Assembly (NCBI GenBank): GCA_018907035.1
Contig: JACCIC010000029.1
Span: 2,638,001-2,702,000 of the forward strand
DNA: 64,000 bases
Source of the DNA: Sycobia sp. Sy_11
Lineage: Eukaryota > Arthropoda > Insecta > Hymenoptera > Epichrysomallidae
Direction of reading: 5' to 3'
Shown: positions 54,915 through 64,000 of the stretch, one piece after another
Layout of the letters: the number at the start of each line of letters is the position of its first letter
How positions within the stretch are numbered: position 1 is the stretch's first letter
Notes under the pieces: model-generated
Databases searched by the model: none
The model's input: only the letters and a program-made list of their open reading frames with translations
Told to the model about the DNA's origin: nothing
Translations under genes and position numbers: made by a program

Positions 54915-56519
54915 CTACAGCCCCAGCACAAGAACCGCGGATCAGCACCTGCCGTCCGACCTTTGTTCTTGTCACTGAGGGGCTCGCGCACTAGCTTTCC
55001 TTTGAAGGAGGTCTTCCTCTCCGACTTAGGTGAGGTCGACGCTCTGATCTTTCCTGTACGCGGCGACCTCGGGCGTGAATCGCGACCGCTCCTCTTCGGG
55101 ATAAGGGCTGCGACGCCTGGCGCCTCTAAATCAGGTGAGGTGGCTCTAAAGCCAGCCTCTTGCAAAATTTCTCGCACCAGAGCTTTGAAGTTGGGCGGCT
55201 TCACGTCCACGGCCGCGATCCTTGGTTTCGGGCGCATTCGAGACGTGTCTGCCGCATGGAAGGCCACTTCGGGCATTATGTAGTCCTCGGGTGACGGCGG
55301 TGGCTTATAATTTCGCTCCGCATCGAGGACGCATTCGGCCTCTCGAGCAAGCTCGATTAGCCGATTAACGCTTGTAATCTTCTCCCGCGGAACTAACTTC
55401 TGTATCTCCGGGAGTAGATTACGGTAGATCAGGGCGAGTTGTTTGTCGTCCGACCATGGTTCTTCGAACCGATTGAGAATCGTTAATAAACAAAACACGT
55501 AGTCACGTGTTGGCTCGCGCTTCGCCTGCGTACGCCGCTGCGCTTCGCTGATTAGCTCAGCTTGGAAGCGTCGATCGAGGCCGTAGCAGCTCCGGGCTGC
55601 GTGGCAGAACTCTTGCCACGTGGTCCAGTCCTTCCGGGATAGACGGTACCAATGCAGGGCGACACCGTCGAGGAGCTCCGTCATGGCATTGAGCATGTCC
55701 TCGTCCGTGAGCGGTGTCAACCTGCGACATTCCGCGATCCTCTGTAGAAATTCTTCTACGCTTTTTCCCTTGGCACCATTGAATCTAATTTTCCATTGGC
55801 GCACGGTCTTACCCATATCCGTGCGCTGGGCCAAGGTGCTTGACAGCATTGATCGCGTTATATTCGCGGGCTAGTTCATCACATCTCGATCCATGTGATG
55901 CCCCCCCCCTTCCAGGCCCTTGGTACCGAGGGTGGCAAGGAGCCGAAAACGTGGGCTCGGCGGTCGACCCTACAAACCTATTACTGTTGAGGTTTCTGCA
56001 ACTTTCCAAGTATTGGAGATCGTACGTGTCTTGGAAAGTGACACGGTCGCGTCGCGCCGATTTCTGAAGCTGTTCCTGAATGCTAGCTGTTTATCTCAGC
56101 TAAATTGAAGTCGATCAGATTTTGTATTTGGTGATCGACATCTGCTGTGTTATTTCTTTGGTCTGTGCTCAGGTGAATTTCCCGAGCCTGCTGTATGTCA
56201 CCTGATTCATCCGCTTCCATTCGATCCAAAATATAAGTTGTTGCGTTGTTTGTATTGTTGCGTCACGCATTGTCGAGGTGACGATTATCTTTAACAGATT
56301 TTTATCTCTGCGCGCGCGTGTTTTTATACAATCACTGTCACTCTCGCATTCTATAAAATCTCCCGGGCTATAATTTCCTGCTAGTCTGTGGTATAGCCTA
56401 GCAGCCCTTTGAAATGCGGAACCCTCATTTTTTAATTCTAGTTCCGCTGTAATTATGTTTGTTTCTTCCTCACATAGGCTTTGAAGCCAGTCGTGAAATT
56501 CGTTTGGCGGATTTGCCAT
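54851..56519 (-). pseudogene. Element 3 gag
   Basis: Start at 56519, MANPPNEFHDWLQSLCEEET, matching element 2. The first part (56519-56169) breaks in several frames until 55849, where a 332-codon open frame runs to 54851. It contains the capsid segment VRQWKIRFNGAKGKSVEEF, LTDEDMLNAMTELLDGVALH and WSDDKQLALIYRNLLPEIQK, then a basic Ser/Pro-rich stretch and the knuckle CWGCSWPGHTLRSC. The frame ends NAKNGE because of a 1-nt loss near 54865 relative to element 2, whose gag reads straight into protease. The N-terminal part is the most decayed. Confidence 0.9.
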
Positions 56520-57845
56520 CTTTTATTTATTTAATTGAGGGGAAACTGAAGAGAGACCAACGAACAAAAAAAACAACGCGAGAAAAATAGAACGTTACAG
56601 CCAAAGCTTTTAATTAAATAATTAAAAGCAAATAATTAAAAGCCGGCAATCTCAAGAGATAGTGGAGTGCGAGGGCGAAAACGCAAAAATTAGGGGCGAC
56701 TGACGCAAAAAAAACAGAAAATATAAGAGAAAAAAAAATTCAAAAATTTTCAAAAAAATTTTACCAAAAATTTTCCCAAAATTCTTATTTTGGCTTTTCG
56801 AATTCTCAATTTTCCAAAAAAAATTATTTTGAAATTGTAATAGTTTTTACTTTTTGTATTTTTCAAGAAATGTAAAAAAATACAAAAATACAAAAAAAAG
56901 AAAACACAAAAAAAACAAAACATAAAAATATAGTTTATTTTTAGTCCTTTTATAACTTCTAAAAAATTTTTATTTTTCAGTTTTCAAAAAAAAATTTTTA
57001 TTTTTTTTTTTTTTTTAGTTTTCAAAAAAAAAAAAAAAAAAATTTCCAAAAAATTTTTAAATATTTTCCGATTTTTCAAAAAAAAATTTTTTGCACCTTT
57101 AAAAAACAAATTTTGTTTTTGTATTTTTGAAAGAAGGGAAAAAATAAAAAAAAATTATACTGCAAAAATATTAAAGATATTACAATATCAAGATGGAGAT
57201 CGGAAAGCGAAAAGCATAAAGAGAACAATCAATTTTGATCAAATTAAATTGAGAGCAAAGAAAAATTTGCGTTAGTCGCATGTACACTGTATGTACAGCG
57301 TAGAGTCGCCGTGGTGTGTGTATGTGAATATACACAGATCGCTGACTTCGCTATTTATAGTCGACTATGTGTAAAGAAGAGAAATTTTAATTATATTTAA
57401 TTCACACTAAATATTCCTTATGCCTGTAACGGCGAAAATTTATTATTATATTATAATGGTGAATGTACAAAAATTATATTACCGTATTCGGTATTATGTT
57501 TCATTTGTGCTGCTTTTCAGCCGCTTTCGCCGAATTGACGTTGGCCTTGGCCGACTTCGAGAGTGTTTACATCTACGAACTCGCAACGTAAACACTCGCG
57601 ATGTGCTGTGCGTTCGCACTCTGTAATATTTCAATTTTCGATATAATAAAATTATTAAATTATTTTCGCGCATCCGCGTCACTTGCGAATATTCGCCGGG
57701 GCACTATAATACAATATATTATTACATATATATTATAAATTCTGTATATGCAATAAGATATATAATACAATATATAACAGCATACATAATCAAATATGCC
57801 TAAATGTATATATGTTCTTATATCAAGTGCGGTCCAGAGATCGCG
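56520..57845 (-). other. Leader of element 3
   Basis: About 1.3 kb without genes. It has long A and T runs at 56700-57170, then GCATGTACACTGTATGTAC, TAGAGTCGCCGTGGTGTG and CTTTTCAGCCGCTTTCGCCG, all shared with the element 2 leader. The ORFs at 57420-57682 are not supported. Confidence 0.75.
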
Positions 57846-57855
57846 TTGGGCGCCA
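57846..57855 (-). other. Primer-binding site of element 3
   Basis: Minus-strand TGGCGCCCAA directly after LTR e, then CGCGATCTC. It shares TGGCGCCC with the tRNA-Lys-type site of element 1 but diverges after it. Confidence 0.7.
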
Positions 57856-58795
57856 TGTAACGGTTCGGGTGTCCGCCTCGAGCACGAGGACGGTGGGCAC
57901 AGCCGTTGCAAATCTGTGCCCGGCTGGGCTTAGCCCCGAATGATTCCGGCGAGGGAGAGGGGCGGTTCGCGAAGGGCGAAATATCGCGTTCAGGATTGCG
58001 CGTGAGGTAGGGCGGCTAATGGAGCGCACACGAAATAATAAAATAAAAATAATTAAAATTTAAACAGACTTTAATAGCGCAGCGTCAATAATATAATACA
58101 GCGCCTATATGCGAGGCGTGCGGGACGCAGACCGAGGGTCGCCGAGGCGACGGCGCGCGAGGAGTTCGGGAAGAGAGAGAGAGAGAGAGAGAGAAGGGGC
58201 TGCCACTTACAGCGAGTCGGAGCTCGTTGGTCCCGCAGCGCGTCCTCGTCCGGCAGCAGCGCCTTCCTTCGCCGGGAGCGGCGGTGACGTCGGCGTCCAG
58301 AAGCCCCGGGACGGGGGCGGTTATTCCGCGGAGACGGGGTCGGACGACAGTTCGTCCGCTCGAACTCGTGCTCGGCGCGTGTGCACTGCACACACCCACA
58401 ATACCGTGGCACAACACACGCGTCCGATCGGGTACCCTCCCCGAAGACGAGGTACGTGGCGAGGGCAAACACTTAGAGCACAAGGCGTGTTCCCGTACGC
58501 GATCAGACACGGCACAATAGCAGCAGAAGGGAAAACAACGTGCGTGGAAGGCCGGTTACGACGCGTGTTTTTAGCTCGCGGCTTTCTCTCTATCTGATTC
58601 TTCGCGCGCGTGGCCGTCTCTCCCCACTCCCCGCTCTCTCTCACTTACCTCTCCGCCGGTGTGGTTGCGTGTCGGCCTGTAACAGATACACGTCTATACA
58701 TGCAAATATACAAATACATATGTACAGGCTACGGCTAGAGAGAGAGAGCAACGGGACGGGGAAAGCAAGCGCACGCAGTGCTTGCGTTCCTCGTT

Positions 58796-58798
<3 letters not shown>
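57856..58798 (-). repeat. LTR e (5' LTR of element 3, 943 bp)
   Basis: TGTAACGGTTCGGGTGTCCG to GTTCCTCGTTACA. Same internal order as LTR d, including the (GA)n tract at 58170-58196. The short ORFs on both strands duplicate those in LTR d and reflect shared sequence, not genes. Confidence 0.93.

Positions 58799-58860
<62 letters not shown>
58799..58860. repeat. (TA)n flanking element 3
   Basis: About 31 TA units abutting LTR e. It pairs with the (TA)n at the other end of the element. Confidence 0.97.
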
Positions 58861-58862
<2 letters not shown>

Positions 58863-58864
58863 TT

Positions 58865-60540
58865 TCTAAGATTATTCTAATGATGAAAAAAGGAAGAAAA
58901 AAAGTAAAAAGAGAGAGAGAGAGAAGGAGAATAAATTATGAAGATAATATAGCTTAATAGTTTTTCTGAGAAAGTCGAGTGTAAAATCGTTTAGAAATAA
59001 TAATAATTCAATAGGTACCTGAGTTTATATATCAATTTTCAATATTTTCTTGGAGAAGGAGATCATTAGAGATTTATTGATTTCTAAACATCTTGTTTGT
59101 GCAACCGGGCGGTTGTTTTCTTTTTATAAAGAAAACATTTTTGAACGAAATTCAAAATTTAAAAATTTCTGGACCAACATTGGGTGGAAAAGTTTCAGCG
59201 CTGTATCATAAGGTTGGTGAATCTTATTAATATGTTGCATAATGGTTCTTTGTCATTCCATTTTATTCAATATAACGTAATTAATATAAATATCTGATTA
59301 TCGTAGAAAAATGATTTAGCAAAATAAAGTGTGATAATCGTATAGAAAAGAAATCATAAGATCAACAAGCGCGTACACATCTTTTAGTAGTGGTTCCTCT
59401 TGCTCCTCATAAGGTGGTGGTCTTGTTGCTTTATCTCTCTGTTATACTTATAGATTTTTCTCTTTCGCACCCTGTGTGAATGGAATCGTGCGTTAAGATA
59501 GCGCAGGTGCATATTAGGTAGGGGTAGTATATCATTTATTATAATTTTATATAATTTAATAAATCTAAAATTTCTTTTTTTATTTAACTAAATAGATTTT
59601 CTTTTTCTTTTTATTAGTAATAGAAAATATAATAATACCCCCCTGTACCTGATAATTAACCCGTCCTTTCCTGGATTATTATTTATCTATTAGTATAATT
59701 TATTATTAATATGATTTAAAAATAAATAAATTTCAGGATAAGAGGTGAGTCCGAGGAAAAATAATAGTAAAGAACCTATGGTCTACCAAAATTGTTTTTA
59801 AGATAATTTAACCCGTTCCGGTTTCTTTACACCTCTGTTAACGGTTGCTTTTTCCAGGCGTTTATTAGATAGTCACCCGGTTATAGAAATGGCGCCGAAC
59901 GTGTTTTAGACATTCTAGAGGAAATTGTTTTTTTCTCTTTTCTCTCTTTGTGATTCATTCTTTTCGTCAAAAGCACTTGGCGAATACGCCAATTTAGAGC
60001 CCACGAGGGAAATTTTTTTTTGTATTTTTATGGAAATTTTTCTTTTCTTATAATTACTAAGAAAAAAAATGAAAATTTTTTTCCCTCGTTTCTCAGACTG
60101 TCATTAAGAACGTGGTTAAAAGATAACATTTTTTTTATCTTTTATTATATCAGGTCATATACTGGGTTTACCCTCCTTACCACATTAGGTCATAATGACT
60201 AGGTGTTGCACCCGTAGATTTTTTTTAAAATAAATGTATTAGCGTTAGCGTGTCTGGAAATTTCTTCACACAGGATACTCAGTCTAACGTGACGTGACTC
60301 ACTACAGAAAGCTCGGAGAATAAAAATAGTTTTAATTTTTTTTGTTGAAACTCTTAAGCGAAGCCTGAGTCTATTTCCATCTTGCAAAAGTGGAATAGGC
60401 AGGAGTGTTTGATGTTGTTTCTTTCTGGGCTTTAAATATTTGTTTTTTAATTATTTTATTTGTTTTTTCTATTGTATTTATTTCTTAACTGTTTTATTAA
60501 TGTTTTTTATTATTTTATTTTATTAAATTAATAATATTAG
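58865..60540. other. AT-rich stretch with a possible isolated PBS
   Basis: No gene seen. TGGCGCCGAACGTG at 59889-59902 on plus resembles an LTR-element PBS preceded by CACCCGGTTATAGAAA. The sequence before it could be a decayed LTR, but no second copy is in the window. Confidence 0.4.
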
Positions 60541-60546
60541 GAAATA

Positions 60547-60590
60547 GTAGGAATTGATACCTCTCAAGGGACGGAGACATCAATTCCTAC
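60547..60590. repeat. Perfect 12-bp inverted repeat
   Basis: GTAGGAATTGAT (60547-60558) and ATCAATTCCTAC (60579-60590) with a 20-nt loop, ACCTCTCAAGGGACGGAGAC. It lies at the boundary between AT-rich sequence and the start of non-LTR-related sequence. Confidence 0.9.
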
Positions 60591-60840
60591 AAATACTAAC
60601 CAAATACAATAAGATCAAAGCCCAGGATAACAACTCAGGTGTGCTATATAAGGCAATAAAGTCTTTAAAAAAGTTTTCCCCAGAGTAAGTCACCTCACGT
60701 ACACTGAGGAATTCAAAGTGTGTTAGATAAGGAATATTTTGTATTTTATCCTTATTCTTTTTTAGATTATAGAGAGCACCCGTTTTTTTTAGTAGGTCCC
60801 TCTCTATAACACATTTTGAGATATCCTCCAAATTTTTCAC
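60580..60840 (-). other. Unrecognised 86-codon minus ORF
   Basis: An open frame reading MKNLEDISKCVIERDLLKKT and onward. No domain is recognised and no splice or promoter signal is visible. It may be chance or part of an old element. Confidence 0.2.
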
Positions 60841-60924
60841 TGCAGTTAGGTACTTTATTTATTTATTTTTTTTATACGATGGAAAAAAGATTGACCTCTC
60901 CCTCCTCTAAAACACCGTCGACTC

Positions 60925-61266
60925 CGGTTGACCAGTGATGTTTATATCTGACCGCAGGCGAAGTCGATGAATACCTCCATCAGCTGTCTGTGCGAAGCCG
61001 TGGCACTATTTTTGAACGGCTTCGCAGAATCAACAATTGACTGTAGGAAGAATACGATCCTAATGACTTCGTTGAAGAAATAGATGAAGACCCGGGTCGT
61101 CTTTGTCTTAAGCACGAGTCAGCCAGGAAAACCATCTTAGAAAGGATTATACCTTAGGGTGATCCATCCTGGCTAGACTCTAAAGCTGATGGACAAGAGA
61201 GACATGCGTTGGAGTCATGCGTTGGAGTCACTCTACCCGGGGACAACGCCCGCAGCATTAAATCAA
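60925..61266 (+). pseudogene. Possible ORF1 (gag) remnant of the R1-type element
   Basis: GC-richer sequence in scattered frames directly upstream of the endonuclease. Readable bits include SLYPGTTPAALNQVAR near 61230. A short direct duplication (CATGCGTTGGAGT, twice) lies at about 61204-61229. Assigned by position. Confidence 0.45.
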
Positions 61267-64000
61267 GTTGCGAGGTCTGAAGCTTGTGCGGTATTTCGTG
61301 AAGCCCTTGCCAGGTCTCGCCAAATTAGTTAAAGTCCTGCGGGCGAACCTGAATAGGAGTCAGACGGTCAGCGACCTACTTACGCAGATCTGTCTTGAGA
61401 AGGACGCTGACATCGTCATCGTCAGCGAACAATATCGTGATGGAGATGTGGGTGTCTGATATGGCGATGACCTCGGTACCGTAGCGACTTTGATTTTTAC
61501 CCGCACCACTTTCGGTCGGAGCGCCACGGATCTGGACGCGGCTTCGTCTGGGTGAGGGGCAACAACGTAAATTACGTGAGCTGCTATCTCACCCCCGAAT
61601 GAGGCCATCGGGGGTTTGCAGTCTAAACTGGATGCCCTTGAGGATGCGGTAAGAGAAATGAAAGGGGAGCTGGTAGTGGCTAGGGATGTGAATAGCAAAG
61701 CTCTCGAGTGGGGGGGGGGGGAACCCTCGGACTCTAGGAGAAGACGAATGATGGATATAGCATCCAGACTAAATCTGATTATCTTAAACTCCGGATCTAC
61801 ATCGACCTTTCGGAGACCTGGCTAAAGGGAGACAATCCCTGATGTATCCTTTACGACGGACATTCTGGCCTCACGAGTGCGGGACTGGCGGGTGATCGAA
61901 GACTATACAGGCAGCGATCACCAATACATCACCTTCCGGTGATGCCACGCCGGTCAGGGCGACAGTTAACCGTTCACAGCAAGGTAGATCGTCGCGAGGA
62001 TGGATCACGAGAAGTTTTCCCAGGCGCTAGAACGAGGACAACGCCTCCTGGTTGAATTACCAAGGAGCGCAACGCTTTGCGAGCGGGCGAAAGTGGTAAC
62101 GGAAACTACAATGCATCTGATCCGCCAGGCCTGCAAGCAAGCGATGCCGAGGAAATTTGCGAGTTGTGCTCGCCGTCCAACTTATTGGTGAACGGACGAA
62201 ATTGCAGAGCTGTTGCGGCAATACCTGTGGCTGCCCCGCGTAGCCCAAAAGGCTTAAAGGTGAGACCGTGATGCCGCTCTTCGGATCGCCCAATATCTGA
62301 CGGCGAAGAAGACTCTAGCGAGCCATCGAACCTAGAAAACACGGATGATGGGAAAAGCTGAGAGAAAACCTGAACAACGATCTATGGGAATTGGGGTACA
62401 AAATCATAGCCTGCAAATAATGCATGTTCCGTAAAAGCATGCCTATAAACGTGGAAATGATGGACAGTATTGTCCATGCCCTATTCTCTATTCATCTCAA
62501 ACGAAGGGATGAGCTCCTGGTTCCCGAGGGTCCTGAGGCACTGCCTGTCACAAAGACGGATCAAGAGAGAGCAGTGCGCTCTCTGAACAACAAAAAGGCA
62601 CCAGGACCTGACGGACTTCCGGCAGAAGTGTTGAAAGCGGTGGTACAGAGCTATCCTGAATTCTTGCTTGGCATGTACAACTCGTGCCTTCCTGCGGGAA
62701 TATTTTATCCCCGCTGGAAGGAGGCGAGATTTGTACTGATAAGCAAGGGCAAAGGATCATCTAGTGCTCTGTCGGCGTACAGACCCTTATGCATGCTGGA
62801 CACCGCCGGCAAACTCCTGGATAAGTTGATGAGACCCGCCTACAGGCGGCGTTTTTTACATCTGGTGACCTTTCCGAGAGACAGTATGGCTTTCGGAGAG
62901 GGCTGTCCACCATAGATGCTATTCAGGAGGTAGTGGAAGCGGCCAGGACCATGGAGTGGGGGAATCACTTCTCCCGACCTGTCTTTTGCAGACACTTGAT
63001 ATCAAAAACGCCTTCAACTCGGTGAGGTCGACAGACGTGCGGGGGCACTGGAGAAGGGCTTCAATGTACCTAGCTACCTACTTCAGATCATCGGAGATTA
63101 TTTGAAGGACAGATCCATTCTGTACGAAACCGCAGAGGGCTCTAAATGAAAAGAGCTAACCTGTGGTGCGGTTCAAGTCTCCATCCTGGGTCTCCATCCG
63201 ATCTATGGAATATTACCTAAGATGGGATCCTGCGGTTGGACATACCGGAAGACTGCTCGCTGATCGGATATGCGGATGACATGGCAACTGTTATTATTGC
63301 GCACAATGTAACGCTGGTACAGACGTGCCTTGATCAGACCATGTGCAGAATTCGCCATTGGATGGGTGATCACGGGCTAGAACTAGCGGAGGCCGAAACT
63401 GAGATTGTGCTCCTTACGAAGAAGCGCGTTCCCAGAGTGCAGTTAATTATTGGGGAGATGTCGATCCTGAACAAGGCATCTGTCAAGTACTTGGGTATAA
63501 TGCTAGATACGAAACTCACCTTCTGGGAACATATTCGGAGATCAGCGGACAAGGCGGCGGTAGTGACCGCCTCCCTTTGCAGGATCATAGTCAACGTAGA
63601 AGGACCACGCCCATGCATCAGGCGGCTGCTACTACGAGCTGCTGAGTCCTTAATGCTTTACGGTGTTGAAGTTTGGGCCGATGCGCTGCAGTAAGAAAAA
63701 TATCGCAGGCGCATGGTGACTGTACAGTGGAGATGCGCTCTTCGTGTAGCGTGTTCGGCCTCCCTCGTGGTTTCCGGGGTAATCCCGGTAGAGCTCCTGG
63801 CTCAGGAACGGAAGTTCGTAACCAAAGCAAAGCAGCAAACCACAGAGCGTTGGCTGGCTTGCTGGCAGAAGAGGTGGGAGCAAGATACACGTGGAAGGTG
63901 GACCGCCAGACTTATAAGTCAGGTGGCTCCGTGAATCGGTCGGCAGCACGGGGAGGTAAATTACTATCTCAACCAGACGCTGACCAGCCACGGGTACTTC
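61267..64000 (+). pseudogene. R1-clade non-LTR retrotransposon ORF2, decayed, runs off the window
   Basis: Endonuclease start: KVLRANLNRSQTVSDLLTQI and ADIVIVSEQYRD (61340-61440). Then SKLDALEDAVREMKGELVVA, SGSTSTFRRPG, and after a frameshift IPDVSFTTDILASRV with TGSDHQYITF near 61915-61940, the catalytic SDH. RT: 62424-62915 (NNKKAPGPDGLPAEVLKAV, LISKGKGSSSALSAYRPLCM), then YADD at 63269-63280 with the two catalytic Asp intact, and KYLGIMLDTKLTFWEHI. The C-terminal part to 63930 (RWTARLISQVAP) matches the R1-type ending. Frameshifts and stops are frequent (for example near 61458, 61825, 62200, 62915 and 63693). Such elements nick DNA and reverse-transcribe in place. Confidence 0.85.

Larger units (their letters stand above)
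48918..58798 (-). mobile_element. Ty3/Gypsy element 3, complete layout, few lesions
   Basis: A 9.9-kb element coding on minus: 5' LTR e, PBS, 1.3-kb leader, gag, protease, RT, RNase H, integrase with AT-hook tail, third ORF, 3' LTR d. (TA)n lies on both outer sides, so it appears inserted into a TA microsatellite. From the middle of gag to the integrase end I see only one 1-nt frameshift and two in-frame stops. Confidence 0.93.

Overview
This is an AT-rich eukaryotic nuclear window, most likely from an insect and plausibly an ant or other hymenopteran. The evidence is small introns with GT/AG borders, mariner transposases of the type common in ant genomes, Ty3/Gypsy elements, an R1-clade non-LTR element and many (TA)n, (CT)n and (GT)n microsatellites. 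There is no bacterial-style gene organisation. The species call is inference.

One complete host gene is visible: a six-exon PPP1R8/NIPP1 orthologue (nuclear inhibitor of protein phosphatase 1) on the minus strand at 14702-16113. An unrecognised plus-strand terminal exon (14354-14570) converges on it, and a weak minus-strand terminal exon candidate lies at 17375-17507. A CpG-rich stretch with three ATGGCGG-type sites (2820-3310) may be a host promoter.

Nearly everything else is transposon-derived. 0.4-2.2 kb: decayed minus-strand coding remnant beside a (TA)n tract. 6.0-7.3 kb: decayed Gypsy gag with a SAP-like start and a CCHC knuckle. 8.4-9.5 kb: dead mariner. 11.1-13.55 kb: two more mariners in opposite orientation around a tRNA-derived SINE fragment. 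13.7-14.1 kb: an identical 194-bp direct duplication. 18.0-21.1 kb: an element whose two LTR-like arms face outwards, each with a TATA box followed by repeated hairpins whose stems covary. 22.2-30.2 kb: an 8-kb Gypsy element (element 1, coding on minus) inserted into a 541-bp tandem repeat. 33.2-35.5 kb: a truncated LTR, a 34-bp perfect palindrome, a hammerhead-like core, an inverted triplicate repeat and a 0.9-kb foldback. 38.5-39.1 kb: a 60-bp minisatellite. 41.8-48.9 kb: element 2, a deleted Gypsy. 48.9-58.8 kb: element 3, a nearly intact 9.9-kb member of the same family. 60.9 kb to the window end: a decayed R1-type element.

The Gypsy elements share the order LTR, PBS, long leader, gag (CCHC), protease, RT, RNase H, integrase, then an extra ORF where env would be. 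Neither extra ORF looks like env. Element 3's integrase tail has two AT-hook-like motifs, and elements 2 and 3 sit against (TA)n microsatellites. The most unusual signals are the covarying hairpin arrays, the AT-hook integrase tail with TA-tract insertion, the non-env third ORFs, the hammerhead-like motif next to a perfect palindrome, and the long foldback. All element coding regions carry lesions. No alignment, folding or database search was possible, so family assignments rest on motifs read by eye.
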